Shown: positions 1 to 9,261, numbered from the stretch's first letter. The stretch is DNA of 63,747 bases from CAZFVY01 sp964522665 (GCA_964522665.1 CAZFVY010000027.1:1-63747); one strand, 5' to 3'. The notes: generated by a model not told the origin, from the sequence alone. Made by a program: numbers and translations.

Positions 1-2
1 CG

Positions 3-1364
3 GGCGGTAATCCGCTGACGTTGCAGGGCGACGTCTATTCGGGGCGGCTGCACGAGAGCTACACGAACATTCTGAGCGTCTCGCCGTACACGCCGTATCT
101 GGCGCCGGAGACTTCCACGGTCGAAGGGGGCAACGTGCTGGGGCGGTGGACGCATACGATTGCGGCCGAATCCGAGGTGACGTTGCAGACCTACTACGAC
201 CGGACGTTTCGTGATGACCCGGCGATCCTGCGGGAAGACCGCCAGACGTTGGACCTCGATTTGCAGCACCAGTTCGCGTGGGGCGAGCGCCAGAAAATCG
301 TCTGGGGAGCCGGCTACCGGGTGAGCTTTCAGGACGCGAGCGATACTTTCCGGGTCGTGCTCGGACCGGGCCACCGGGCCGATCAACTGGCGAGCGCCTT
401 CGCGCAGGACGAGATTACGCTGGTCGAGAATCGGCTGAAACTGACGGCGGGCACGAAGTTCGAGCATAACGATTACAGCGGGTTCGAGATTCAACCGAGC
501 GGCCGGCTCACCTGGACGCCGCAGGAACGGCAAACCGTCTGGGTGGCGGTGTCGCGCGCGGAACGGACGCCCTCGCAGGCGGAGTCCGCGGCGCGCCTGA
601 ATCAATTCCCGGTCTATCCCACGCCGAGCCTGCCCTTCCTGCCGCCCTCGGTCACGTCGGTGTTCGGCAATCCGGAATTCGCCTCGGGCGAGCTGGTGGC
701 CTACGAACTGGGCTATCGGGTCCAACCGCTCGACCGGCTCGCGTTTGACGTGGCGACGTATTACAACGTCTATGACCGCCTTCGGACCGTCGAGTTGGAC
801 CCGCCGCCCAGCCCCGGGAATCCCTTTCCGTTCATCCATTTGTTTCCGGGACAGCCGGGCGTGCCGCCCCCGAACGTCGCCTTGATCTACGGCAACAATC
901 TTTACGCCGAAACCTATGGCGCGGAAGCGGCGGCGACGTGGCAATTGACGGAGCAGTGGCGCTGGCGCGCGGCTTACACGTTTACCGACATGCAGACGCA
1001 TACGTTGCCGGGAAGCACGGACCCGGCGACCGTTTTCAGCGAATTGATCGTCGAAGGGGACAGTCCGCGGCACCAGTTTTCGCTGCGCTCGTCGATGGAC
1101 CTGCCGCGCAACGTGGAGTGGGATTTCAACGTGCGTTACGTCAGCGGGCTGGAACAAATCGCGGGCGCGCCGGTCGCGACCGTCTCGGGCTACGTGACGC
1201 TGGACATGCGGTTGGGCTGGGCGCCGACGCGGCGGCTGGAGTTGTCGGTGGCCGGTCAGAATCTGGTGACGAGCCACCACGCCGAGTATTACGGCAACGC
1301 GCTGGACAGCCAGATCACGGACGTGCGGCGCAGCGTGTATGGGAAGCTGACGTGGCGGTTTTAA
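3..1364 (+). CDS. TonB-dependent outer-membrane receptor, C-terminal part (5' end outside window)
   Basis: The frame is open from the first bases of the window, so this is the 3' portion of a gene that begins upstream. It encodes a TonB-dependent receptor beta-barrel. It aligns along its length with the barrel of the receptor that follows (for example SYTNIL/TYTNLL, PYTPYL, FAQDEITLV, KFEHNDYSGFE, AYE(L/V)GYRVQPL) and ends in the aromatic C-terminus KLTWRF expected of an outer-membrane barrel. The plug domain must lie outside the window. The two tandem paralogues imply a duplication, and the downstream YfiR and kinase genes suggest a sensing rather than purely nutritional role. The substrate cannot be read from sequence. 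Confidence 0.9.
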   Translation, partial: GGNPLTLQGDVYSGRLHESYTNILSVSPYTPYLAPETSTVEGGNVLGRWTHTIAAESEVTLQTYYDRTFRDDPAILREDRQTLDLDLQHQFAWGERQKIVWGAGYRVSFQDASDTFRVVLGPGHRADQLASAFAQDEITLVENRLKLTAGTKFEHNDYSGFEIQPSGRLTWTPQERQTVWVAVSRAERTPSQAESAARLNQFPVYPTPSLPFLPPSVTSVFGNPEFASGELVAYELGYRVQPLDRLAFDVATYYNVYDRLRTVELDPPPSPGNPFPFIHLFPGQPGVPPPNVALIYGNNLYAETYGAEAAATWQLTEQWRWRAAYTFTDMQTHTLPGSTDPATVFSELIVEGDSPRHQFSLRSSMDLPRNVEWDFNVRYVSGLEQIAGAPVATVSGYVTLDMRLGWAPTRRLELSVAGQNLVTSHHAEYYGNALDSQITDVRRSVYGKLTWRF

Positions 1365-1473
1365 TTAAAGCATTGGAAGCGTGACAAATGAAACTACAAT
1401 GGGCGGCGGAACCAGCCGATTGTCCTGGGGAAGATCGGGGATGAATTCGGCGTGAATCAACCAAATCGTCAAT

Positions 1474-3672
1474 TTGAGCCGGAAACTTTTACGCGACGAT
1501 TCGTGGCCGCGGCTGCTTGGGCGCCGCGCGCCGCCGCGCGCGCGCCAGTGGCGGCGGGCGCTCTGGCCGCTCCTTTGCGTCGCAGGCTGGCTGGGCGTCT
1601 TGGCCTCGGTTCGGGGCGTCGAGGCGCCGGTCGAGGCGACGCCCGGGGAAGGCGGGCCGCGGGGTGATCTCACCACGCTATCGGTCGAGGAACTGATGAA
1701 TCTCCAAGTCACCACCGTCTCGCGCACGCCGCAGAAAGTCTCTGAATCGGCGGCGGCGATCTTTGTCATCACGCAGGATGACATCCGCCGTTCCGGCTTC
1801 ACGAGCCTGGCGGATACCTTGCGCCTGGCGCCCGGGATGGACGTCGCCCAGATCAGCGGGCACCAGTGGGCGGTTTCGGCCCGGGGTTTCAATGACCAGT
1901 TCTCGAACAAGCTGCTGGTGATGATCGACGGCCGGAGCATTTACACGCCGCTCTTCGCGGGCGTTTATTGGGATTACGAGAATTTGATGCTCGAGGACAT
2001 CGAGCGGATCGAAGTGATCCGCGGACCGGGCGCGACGCTTTGGGGGGCGAACGCGGTGAACGGCGTGATCAACGTCATCACCAAGAATTCCGCGGACACC
2101 CAGGGCGGTTTGCTCACGACGAGCGGCGGCTCGGCGGAGATCGCGTCCGAGGCGCTTCGCTACGGCGGCAAATTGGGCGCGAGCGGCACGTATAGGGTGT
2201 ATGGTAAATTCGACGACCACGCCGATTCCGCGTCGCCGGATGGCGGCACGGCGCACGACGCGTGGCGGCTTGGGCGGGGTGGCTTCCGGATCGATTGGGC
2301 GGGCGGCGAGCAGAACGCGTTCGTGTTCGCGGGCGACGCCTACGCGGGCCGGTTCGACATCACCTACACGAACCTCCTGAGCAGCCCGCCTTACACGCCG
2401 TATCTCGATCCGGTCACCGCGCTGGCCAGCGGCGGCGATTTGCTGGGCCGGTGGACGCATATTTACTCGGACCGGTCGGACCTCGCGGTCGAGGCGACGT
2501 ACAATCAGACGCATCGGATGGATCCGGCGGTCTTGACGGAGGATCGCAAAACGTTCGACCTGGACGCGCAGTACCGGCTCGGAGTGGGCGACCGACAGAA
2601 CCTCACGCTGGGCGGAGGTTATCGGGTGAGCGCGGACGAGATCGGAGGCACGTTCCACGTCAGCTTCGATCCGGCGCAGCGCGCCGACCAATTGTTCAGC
2701 GCCTTCGCGCAGGACGAGATCACGTTGGTGGATAAGCGCCTCACGCTTACCGTTGGCACCAAGTTCGAGCACAACGATTACAGCGGATTTGAATTACAGC
2801 CGAGCGGCCGCCTGGCCTGGACCCCCGGCGGGCGGCAAACCGTCTGGGCGGCGGTCTCCCGCGCGGTGCGGACGCCTTCGCGGGTGGATTCGGATGTCCG
2901 GATCAACCAGACGCCGGTTTTCCCCAACCCAACGCTCCCATTCCTGCCGCCGGCCGTCAGCTCGACGTTCGGCAACCCGAACTTCCAGTCGGAAAAGCTC
3001 ATGGCCTATGAGGTCGGTTACCGGGTTCAGCCTTTGGAAACGCTGTCGTTCGATGTCGCGGCGTTTTACAACGTCTATGACGACCTTCGGGGTCCAAATC
3101 TCTATCCGGCCCCCACGCCGGACAACCCGTTCGCCTTCGTCCACGTGGCGCCGGGCCAATACGGAGCGCCGCCCGCCAACGTGGGCGTCACGCTCAGCAA
3201 TCTCCTTTACGGCGAGACGTACGGGGTCGAGGTGGGCGCCAACTGGCAATGGACCGATTGGTGGCGCTGGCGCGGGGCGTACACGTTCCTCGACCTCCAG
3301 ATTCACGCCCGGCCCGGGAGCACCGACGCGCAGACGGGGGGCTTTGAAGCGATGTACGAAGGCGACGGCCCGGCGCACCAGTTTTCGCTCCGTTCCGCGA
3401 TGGACTTGCCCCACGATTTCGAATGGGATTTCACGGTGCGCTACGTCGGCGACCTGGCGCCGACCGGCCCCACCCGCGCTTCCAGCCCGGCGCCGGCTTA
3501 CCTGACGCTGGACGCCCGGCTGGCCTGGCGGCCGACCCGCCGGCTCGAGCTTTCCGTGGACGGACAGAATCTGATTGAGCCGCGCCACGCGGAGTTTCAT
3601 CCGCCGGTCCTGGCGGTGCAATCGACCGACGTGCCGCGCAGCGTTTACGGCAAGCTCACCTGGCATTTCTAA
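1474..3672 (+). CDS. TonB-dependent outer-membrane receptor (complete)
   Basis: 732 residues from a TTG start; the only nearby upstream ATG in this stretch (1441) is out of frame. A basic N-terminus is followed by a hydrophobic signal segment at about residues 29-48. The plug domain (about 65-205) contains LSVEELMNLQVTTVSR, IFVITQDDIRRSG, APGMDV, ARGFNDQFSNKLLVMIDGR and IERIEVIRGPGATLWGANAV, all typical of TonB plugs. The rest is a 22-strand-type barrel ending in LTWHF. It is paralogous to the upstream partial receptor. The next gene, a YfiR-like protein, starts 18 bp downstream and the kinases follow, so the receptor probably feeds a signalling operon. The ligand is unknown. Confidence 0.93.
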   Translation: MSRKLLRDDSWPRLLGRRAPPRARQWRRALWPLLCVAGWLGVLASVRGVEAPVEATPGEGGPRGDLTTLSVEELMNLQVTTVSRTPQKVSESAAAIFVITQDDIRRSGFTSLADTLRLAPGMDVAQISGHQWAVSARGFNDQFSNKLLVMIDGRSIYTPLFAGVYWDYENLMLEDIERIEVIRGPGATLWGANAVNGVINVITKNSADTQGGLLTTSGGSAEIASEALRYGGKLGASGTYRVYGKFDDHADSASPDGGTAHDAWRLGRGGFRIDWAGGEQNAFVFAGDAYAGRFDITYTNLLSSPPYTPYLDPVTALASGGDLLGRWTHIYSDRSDLAVEATYNQTHRMDPAVLTEDRKTFDLDAQYRLGVGDRQNLTLGGGYRVSADEIGGTFHVSFDPAQRADQLFSAFAQDEITLVDKRLTLTVGTKFEHNDYSGFELQPSGRLAWTPGGRQTVWAAVSRAVRTPSRVDSDVRINQTPVFPNPTLPFLPPAVSSTFGNPNFQSEKLMAYEVGYRVQPLETLSFDVAAFYNVYDDLRGPNLYPAPTPDNPFAFVHVAPGQYGAPPANVGVTLSNLLYGETYGVEVGANWQWTDWWRWRGAYTFLDLQIHARPGSTDAQTGGFEAMYEGDGPAHQFSLRSAMDLPHDFEWDFTVRYVGDLAPTGPTRASSPAPAYLTLDARLAWRPTRRLELSVDGQNLIEPRHAEFHPPVLAVQSTDVPRSVYGKLTWHF

Positions 3673-3690
3673 CCCGCGCGCCTCACCACC

Positions 3691-4275
3691 ATGTCACCCA
3701 CCCTCGACCACCGCAAGCGGCCCGCCCTCCGGCGCCGCCCGTTCGTGGTTTGGGTGGCGCTGCTGGTCGCGGGACTGACCTGGGCGGCCGGCGAGCTGGC
3801 CGCGGCCGATCATCCGCCGACCGACGCGCAGGTGAAGGCGGCCTTTATCTATCGCTTTGCGACGTTCATCGAAGAGTGGCCGGCCGCGAACCGGCCGGCC
3901 GCCGAGGCGCCGATCACGTTTGGTTATCTCGGGGACGATCCGGTGGCTGAGGCGATGACCAACGCGATCCCCGGCAAGATCATCCGCGGGCATCCGCTGG
4001 TCATCCGGCGCTGCGCCACGCTGGACGACCTCAAGGGCTGCCAGGTGCTGTTCGTCAGCCCGGCGGAGAAGCGGAATTTGCGCGAGGTTCTCGAGACGGC
4101 CAAAGCGCTGGGCATCCTGACGGTCGGCGACGCGGCCCATTTCACCGAGGTGGGCGGGATGATCAATTTTGTGCCCCGGAACAACAAGGTCCATTTCGAG
4201 ATCAACAATGACAACGCCGAGCAGGCGAAGATCAAGATCAGTTCCGAGCTGTTGAAGATACCGAAACAACGATGA
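3691..4275 (+). CDS. YfiR-family (DUF4154) periplasmic protein
   Basis: 194 residues with a basic start and a hydrophobic signal segment (VVWVALLVAGLTWAAG, about residues 15-35). The mature part has the YfiR/DUF4154 pattern: KAAFIYRFATFIEEWP, ITFGYLGDDPV, IRGHPLVIRRC, CQVLFVSPAEKRNLREVL, ILTVGDAAHFTEVGGMINFV and KVHFEINNDNAEQAKIKISSELL. In Pseudomonas, YfiR is a periplasmic repressor of a membrane diguanylate cyclase. In many environmental bacteria the family sits between a TonB receptor and a CHASE8-type kinase, which is the order seen here. I infer that it relays or restrains signalling between the receptor and the kinase starting 31 bp downstream. Confidence 0.9.
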   Translation: MSPTLDHRKRPALRRRPFVVWVALLVAGLTWAAGELAAADHPPTDAQVKAAFIYRFATFIEEWPAANRPAAEAPITFGYLGDDPVAEAMTNAIPGKIIRGHPLVIRRCATLDDLKGCQVLFVSPAEKRNLREVLETAKALGILTVGDAAHFTEVGGMINFVPRNNKVHFEINNDNAEQAKIKISSELLKIPKQR

Positions 4276-4306
4276 CTCGCGCCGAGCCGTTCCGCCGCCG
4301 CCCCTG

Positions 4307-6187
4307 ATGAAGCGTTTCCGCAATCTTTCGATCAAACGGAAGTTGATGCTGATCATGATGTTGACCAGCAGCGCGGCGCTCCTTTTGGCGTCCGGCGGGT
4401 TCATCACGTATGAGTTGCTGGTGTTCCGGCAGACGATGACGCAGAACCTGACGACCCTGGCGACGATGATCTCGGGCGCCAGCGCGACCGCCCTGATTTT
4501 TGACGACGCGCCCCGGGCGCACGAGTACCTGCAATCGCTGGTCAACGAGCGGCACATCGCCTCGGCCTGCATTTACGGGACCAACGGCGCGCCGTTCGCC
4601 ACCTACTTTCGCAACCTGGAATTCTCCCCCGCCGACATTCGGAACCTCGACGCGTTCGTGAGCAAGCTCAAGGCGCGGACCGATCCGTTGTCCGCCTATC
4701 TCTACGGGCACGAAAAGCTCACCGACAAGACGCGCGGCCAGATCGATCGTTGGAACGCCGCCCCGCCGGAGCCGGCCTCGCTCCGCGCGGCGCTGGTCCG
4801 GGATTTGAACGCGGCGGTGAACGAATCCCCGGTCTATGACGCCATGCGTTTCAAGGGCCTGCCGCTGCGGCCGCAAACGCAGCGGCTCCTGGGCCAGAAT
4901 CCGAGCGGCGACGAACTGGTCCTGTTGAACCGCCTGCTGATCGAGGACGCCTACCCCAACGAGTTGCGCAAGCACGCGCGAATCGAGGACCCGAACGCCC
5001 TGCATCCCCCGCCGGTGCAGAACAACGGGGTCGGGCAGTCGCCCGGGCGGCTCTACGTGTTTCATCAGATTTTTGACGAGCGGGAAGCGGTCGGCACGAT
5101 CTACCTCGAATCGGATTTGGAGGACCTTTACAGCCGGTTGAAACAATACGCGGGGATCGTCGCCGGCCTGATGGTGGCGTCGCTGCTGGCGGCGTTCGCG
5201 CTTTCGGCCGGCCTTGTGCGCGTGATCTCGGGGCCGATTCTGCACCTGGCGGAGACCGCGGGGATCGTCGCCACGCAGAAGAACTACACCGTGCGCGCCG
5301 TGAAGACGAGCGAGGACGAGCTGGGCGTGCTGATCGACGGCTTCAACGAGATGCTGGGGCAGATCAACGACCGGGACGCGGCCCTGCAAAAGGCGTACGC
5401 CGGGCTGGAGAAGCAGGTCGAGGAGCGCAAGCGGGCCGAGGAACGGCTGCGCGCGTTCGTGGTGCGCCTGGAGCAGAGCAACCGCGAGCTGGAGAACTTC
5501 GCCCACATCACGTCGCACGACTTGCAGGAACCGCTGCGAAAAATCCAGGCCTTCGGCGACCGCCTGCGGGCCAAATGCATGGACGGGCTGGGCGAGCAGG
5601 GGGGCGATTACCTCAACCGCATGCTCGACGCCGCGGGCCGGATGAGCGTGCTGATCGAGGATTTGTTCGCCTTCTCGCGCGTGACCACCAAGGCCAAGCC
5701 GTTCGTCGCGGTGAATTTGAACAAGATCGCGGGCGAAGTGGTGTCCGACCTGGAGGCGCGGGTCGAGCAGACGGGCGGGCGGGTCGAGATCGGGGACCTG
5801 CCGGTGATCGACGCCGATCCGACGCAAATGCGGCAACTACTGCAGAATCTGATCGCCAACGCGTTGAAATTCCGCCGGCCCGGCGTGCCGCCGGAGGTGA
5901 AGGTTTCCGCGCGCCCCGGGACGGGCGGCCCCGGCGGCCAGTGCCAGCTTTTCGTGGCTGACAATGGGATCGGATTCGACGAAAAATACCTCGACCGTAT
6001 ATTTATCATTTTCCAGCGGCTCCATGGACGAAATGAATATGAGGGCACCGGCATTGGCCTGGCGATCTGCCGCAAGATCGTCGAGCGCCACGGGGGAACC
6101 ATTACCGCCAAGAGCGCGCCGGGACATGGCGCCACTTTCATCATCAACCTGCCGCTCCACCAAATCAAAGGAGAAACCACCCCATGA
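4307..6187 (+). CDS. Membrane sensor histidine kinase (CHASE8-like, HAMP, HisKA, HATPase)
   Basis: 626 residues. A first membrane helix (about 14-38) and a second (about 280-303) enclose a roughly 240-residue periplasmic domain whose start (MISGASATALIFDDAPRAHE) resembles CHASE8. HAMP follows (about 302-355), then a coiled coil with VEERKRAEERL, a HisKA domain with ITSHDLQEPLRKI (His about 404), and an ATPase domain with NLIANALKFRRP, DNGIGFD and GTGIGLAICRKIV. The HisKA type is that of phytochrome-like kinases that phosphorylate Rcp1-like single-domain regulators, and such a regulator is the next gene, overlapping by 4 bp. The input is probably the periplasmic YfiR-like protein. Confidence 0.93.
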   Translation: MKRFRNLSIKRKLMLIMMLTSSAALLLASGGFITYELLVFRQTMTQNLTTLATMISGASATALIFDDAPRAHEYLQSLVNERHIASACIYGTNGAPFATYFRNLEFSPADIRNLDAFVSKLKARTDPLSAYLYGHEKLTDKTRGQIDRWNAAPPEPASLRAALVRDLNAAVNESPVYDAMRFKGLPLRPQTQRLLGQNPSGDELVLLNRLLIEDAYPNELRKHARIEDPNALHPPPVQNNGVGQSPGRLYVFHQIFDEREAVGTIYLESDLEDLYSRLKQYAGIVAGLMVASLLAAFALSAGLVRVISGPILHLAETAGIVATQKNYTVRAVKTSEDELGVLIDGFNEMLGQINDRDAALQKAYAGLEKQVEERKRAEERLRAFVVRLEQSNRELENFAHITSHDLQEPLRKIQAFGDRLRAKCMDGLGEQGGDYLNRMLDAAGRMSVLIEDLFAFSRVTTKAKPFVAVNLNKIAGEVVSDLEARVEQTGGRVEIGDLPVIDADPTQMRQLLQNLIANALKFRRPGVPPEVKVSARPGTGGPGGQCQLFVADNGIGFDEKYLDRIFIIFQRLHGRNEYEGTGIGLAICRKIVERHGGTITAKSAPGHGATFIINLPLHQIKGETTP

Positions 6188-6645
6188 CTGAACCTCGCAG
6201 CCCCATACTCATCCTGATGGCGGACGACGACCCGGACGATTGCCTGATGGTCAAGGAGGCCCTGGCCGAGAATCGCATCCATAACGAACTCGACTTCGTC
6301 GCCGACGGGGAGCAACTGATGGCTTATCTGCACCGCCGCGGCGCCTACGTCAAGATCGCGGGCCGGCCGCTGCCCGGCATCATCCTGCTCGACCTGAACA
6401 TGCCGCGCATGGACGGCCGCGAGGCGATCGCGCAGATCAAGAGCGACCCAAACCTGCGCCACATCCCGATCGTCGTCCTGACCACCTCGAAGGCGGAGGA
6501 GGACATTTTCCGGTCGTATGATCTCGGGGTTAATTCGTACGTCACCAAGCCGGTCACCTTCGCGGCGCTGGTGGACGTGATCAAAACGGTCGGCAAATAC
6601 TGGATCGAGATCGTCGAGTTGCCGCCGCCGCGCCTGGCCGAGTAA
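6184..6645 (+). CDS. Single-domain response regulator (CheY/Rcp1-like)
   Basis: 153 residues, one receiver domain and no output domain. The acidic pocket is in LMADDDPDDC, the phosphoacceptor is Asp70 in ILLDLNMPRMDG, the switch residues are in VVLTTSKAEED, and the conserved Lys is in YVTKPV. The ATG overlaps the kinase stop codon (ATGA), implying translational coupling. The Rcp1 resemblance and the phytochrome-type HisKA upstream support a cognate pair. It probably passes phosphate to, or competes with, the receiver of the kinase encoded 3 bp downstream. Confidence 0.93.
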   Translation: MTEPRSPILILMADDDPDDCLMVKEALAENRIHNELDFVADGEQLMAYLHRRGAYVKIAGRPLPGIILLDLNMPRMDGREAIAQIKSDPNLRHIPIVVLTTSKAEEDIFRSYDLGVNSYVTKPVTFAALVDVIKTVGKYWIEIVELPPPRLAE

Positions 6646-6647
6646 CT

Positions 6648-8357
6648 ATGCGTCCGGAAGCCATTCGCGTGCTGCTGGTCGAGGATGATGAGGATGACTT
6701 CGTCCTGACCAAGGAGCTGCTGCTGGAGATCAAGCGCTCCCGCTTCGCGCTCGAATGGGCGAAGACCTACGACGCGGGCCTGGAACTGATCGGACGCCAG
6801 GCGCACGACGTTTATCTCCTGGATTATCGCCTCGGCGGCCACGACGGGCTGGAACTTTTGCGCGAGGCGGTCACCCGGGGCTGCCAGGCGCCGCTGATTC
6901 TGCTGACCGGCCAGGCGGACGGCGAAGTCGATCTCGAGGCGATGGCCGCCGGCGCCGCGGATTATCTGGTCAAAGGCCGCATCGACGCCACGCTGCTCGA
7001 GCGCTCGATCCGCTACGCCCTGGAGCGCAAGCGCGCCCAGGACGCGCTGAAGGCCTCGCAGGAGTACGCCCGCAACCTGATCGAAAGCTCGCTCGACATG
7101 ATCATCGCCTCCGATCAGCACGGCGACGTGACCGAGTTCAACCGGGCGGCGCAGGCGACGTTCGGCTACCGGCCCGAGGAGATCATCGGGCGGCCCTTCC
7201 AGGTCCTCTATTCCGACCCGAGTCACGCCACGCGCGTGCTCGCCGACGTGCTCAAAAACGGCAAATGCGCCCGCGAGATCATCACCGTCCGCAAAGATGG
7301 CCGGACTTTCGAATGCCTGCTCTCCAGTTCCGTCGTCCGCGACGCCCGGGGGAACGTCGTCGGCGCCATGGGCATCTACCGTGACGTGACCGGGCTTAAG
7401 CGCGCCGAGCGGGAAATCGAGAAGCTGGCCGCGTTTCCGCGGGAGAACCCGAATCCCGTGATGGAGTGCGCGCTCGATGGAAGCCTCAATTACTACAATC
7501 AGGCGGCGTTGAACCTGGCGGAATACGTCGGCAAGGCCCGGCCCGAGGAATTGCTTCCGCCGGGCACGCCGTTGATCGTCCAGGAATGCCTGGGCGCGGG
7601 CAAAAGCCGCCTGGGACTCGAGACCACGCTCAACAAGCGGATCATTTCCTGGTCGTTCTTCCCGATTCTGACCACCCAGGTGGTGCACTGCTACGCCGAG
7701 GACATCACCGAGCACCGGCGCGCCGAGGAGTTGATCCGCGCCTCGCTGAAGGAAAAAGAGGTCATGCTCAAGGAGATTCACCATCGGGTGAAGAATAACC
7801 TGCAAGTGGTGTCCGGGCTCCTCCAGCTGCAATCGGCCTACATCAAGGACCCGCAGGCGCTCCAGATTTTCAACGAAAGCCAGAGCCGCATCCGCTCGAT
7901 GGCGCTGATTCACGAGGCGCTGTATCAGTCCAAGGACCTGGCGAAGATCGATTTCCATTCGTACCTGCGGAAGGTCACCGACCATCTCTTCCGTTCCTTC
8001 GACGCCACCGCCCGGCAATTGACGCTGAAGGTCGAGGCCGAGGGCATTTTTCTGGACGTGAACAAGGCGGTGCCGTGCGGGTTGATCATTCACGAGTTGG
8101 TGTCCAACTCGCTGAAGTACGCCTTCCCGAGCGGCCGGGACGGCGAAATCCTGGTGCAGTTGCGCCTCGACGCGGCGCAGCAGTTGGCGCTCATCGTCCG
8201 CGACAACGGCGTCGGCCTGCCGGCCGGCTGGGACCCGCAGTTGACCAAGACGCTGGGCTGGCGGCTGGTGACGATCCTGACCAAGCAAATCGGCGGCGTG
8301 GTCGAGGTCCAGAGCACGGCGGGCGTCGAGGTCAAAATCACCTTCGGGCCGGGGTAG
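6648..8357 (+). CDS. Receiver-PAS-HisKA_2 sensor histidine kinase
   Basis: 569 residues with no membrane segment. An N-terminal receiver (about 1-125; VLLVEDDEDD, phosphoacceptor Asp59 in YLLDYRLGGHDG) is followed by one clear PAS domain (about 135-255, FGYRPEEIIGRPF) and a second PAS-like segment. A HisKA_2 dimerisation domain carries EIHHRVKNNLQVVSGLL (His378/379), and the ATPase domain has IIHELVSNSLKYAF and DNGVGLP. HisKA_2 kinases often act in general stress or light signalling. The gene is the last of the + strand sensing operon, so it is probably a downstream phosphorelay module. Its output partner is not in the window. Confidence 0.92.
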   Translation: MRPEAIRVLLVEDDEDDFVLTKELLLEIKRSRFALEWAKTYDAGLELIGRQAHDVYLLDYRLGGHDGLELLREAVTRGCQAPLILLTGQADGEVDLEAMAAGAADYLVKGRIDATLLERSIRYALERKRAQDALKASQEYARNLIESSLDMIIASDQHGDVTEFNRAAQATFGYRPEEIIGRPFQVLYSDPSHATRVLADVLKNGKCAREIITVRKDGRTFECLLSSSVVRDARGNVVGAMGIYRDVTGLKRAEREIEKLAAFPRENPNPVMECALDGSLNYYNQAALNLAEYVGKARPEELLPPGTPLIVQECLGAGKSRLGLETTLNKRIISWSFFPILTTQVVHCYAEDITEHRRAEELIRASLKEKEVMLKEIHHRVKNNLQVVSGLLQLQSAYIKDPQALQIFNESQSRIRSMALIHEALYQSKDLAKIDFHSYLRKVTDHLFRSFDATARQLTLKVEAEGIFLDVNKAVPCGLIIHELVSNSLKYAFPSGRDGEILVQLRLDAAQQLALIVRDNGVGLPAGWDPQLTKTLGWRLVTILTKQIGGVVEVQSTAGVEVKITFGPG

Positions 8358-8421
8358 GGAGTGAGCTTGGGGCGGTTGTGTCGCACCTAAGCGGTTCTCA
8401 TCCGAGAAACGGGGAGTTGAA

Positions 8422-8450
8422 TTGACAATTTCGGTTGCTGGAAATAAGCT
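8422..8450 (+). promoter_or_regulatory. Putative promoter for the Panacea toxin-antitoxin pair
   Basis: TTGACA at 8422-8427, a 17-base spacer, then TAAGCT at 8445-8450. The GTG start of the antitoxin begins only 7 bases after the -10-like hexamer, so the transcript would be leaderless or nearly so. There is no Shine-Dalgarno sequence in the short gap. Confidence 0.5.
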
Positions 8451-8456
8451 AACGAA

Positions 8457-8987
8457 GTGAAGGCTGGCAAAACAAGTGGGGGAAAGCTCAAAGAGCTGAT
8501 CCTTTACATCTCACAACGGAGCGCGATCGATCCAAAGTTTGGGATGACAAAGTTGAACAAATTGCTCTTCTACAGCGATTTTGTTCACTTCCGAAAGTTT
8601 GGCGTCGCGATCTCTGGCGAAGAGTACTTCAAACTCGAAAATGGGCCTGCTCCAAGACGAATGTTGCCGGTGGTTGAGGACCTGAAGCGTAACCGAGAGT
8701 TGGGAATCGAGGAGCGTCAGTATTTTGGAAATATCCAACGACGTCCGGTAGCGTTGAGGAATCCAAATTTGGACCTGTTTTCCGCGCAAGAGATTTCGAC
8801 CGTTGATGATATTATTGAACGATTGAGAGATGCCTCCGCCAAAACAGTGAGTGAGTTGTCGCATAGCTGGATCGGCTGGGAACTCGCTGAGATGAAAGAA
8901 ACCATTCCGTATGGAGTCGCCAGGGTACTGTGCCGTCCGTTAACGGAAAGCGAAATTCAACACGGTCTAACGCTGGCGCGTTCCTAA
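8457..8987 (+). CDS. Panacea-domain (DUF4065) antitoxin
   Basis: 176 residues from a GTG start. The core (about residues 20-140) has the Panacea/DUF4065 (SocA-like) pattern: FGMTKLNKLLFYSDFVHFRKFG, SGEEYFKLENGPAPR, LDLFSAQEISTVDDIIE and LSHSWIGWELAEMKETIPY. Panacea is a promiscuous antitoxin domain found with many unrelated toxins. Here the antitoxin is first and a small basic RelE-like protein starts 6 bp after its stop. The pair looks less GC-rich than its neighbours, which fits acquisition by transfer. The promoter abuts the start codon. Neutralisation of the downstream protein is inferred, not shown. Confidence 0.88.
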   Translation: MKAGKTSGGKLKELILYISQRSAIDPKFGMTKLNKLLFYSDFVHFRKFGVAISGEEYFKLENGPAPRRMLPVVEDLKRNRELGIEERQYFGNIQRRPVALRNPNLDLFSAQEISTVDDIIERLRDASAKTVSELSHSWIGWELAEMKETIPYGVARVLCRPLTESEIQHGLTLARS

Positions 8988-8993
8988 CGATGG

Positions 8994-9257
8994 ATGGCGA
9001 GGGAAATCATCCATTCTCAGCGGTTTGAATCGGAGCTAGCCGAAATTGAACCCGACAAAAGGCGAGCCGACGAACTAATCCTCAGCGGCCCAGCTTGGGT
9101 AATCTCGAGAAAACCACGCGCGGGAAGGAAAGTTGGGGCGACGGATATTTGGTGCATCATTTGTCTGGACAACCCAAAGCGGAGAGAGCTTTCGGTATTT
9201 TACCGTTTCACCGATGAAACCGTGGAACTCGTTTCGGTCACTTCCGCGGAAATCTGA
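8994..9257 (+). CDS. Putative RelE/ParE-fold toxin paired with the Panacea antitoxin
   Basis: 87 residues. MAREIIHSQRFESELAEIE begins like a RelE/ParE-fold toxin (helical start with periodic acid/base residues), followed by KPRAGRKVG and strand-like DIWCIICLDNPKRRELSVFYRF and TVELVSVTSAEI, the size and order of many RelE-like mRNA interferases. It starts 6 bp after the antitoxin stop, so both are on one transcript. An overlapping ATG at 8990 is out of frame. Family assignment is by pattern and position only, and active-site residues cannot be fixed by eye. Alternatively it is a small toxin with no named family. Confidence 0.65.
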   Translation: MAREIIHSQRFESELAEIEPDKRRADELILSGPAWVISRKPRAGRKVGATDIWCIICLDNPKRRELSVFYRFTDETVELVSVTSAEI

Positions 9258-9261
9258 GGGC

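Noticed and set aside
4238..8288. Long - strand open frames opposite the sensing operon
   Set aside because: Same reason: mirror frames of conserved genes with Arg/Leu-rich, featureless translations.
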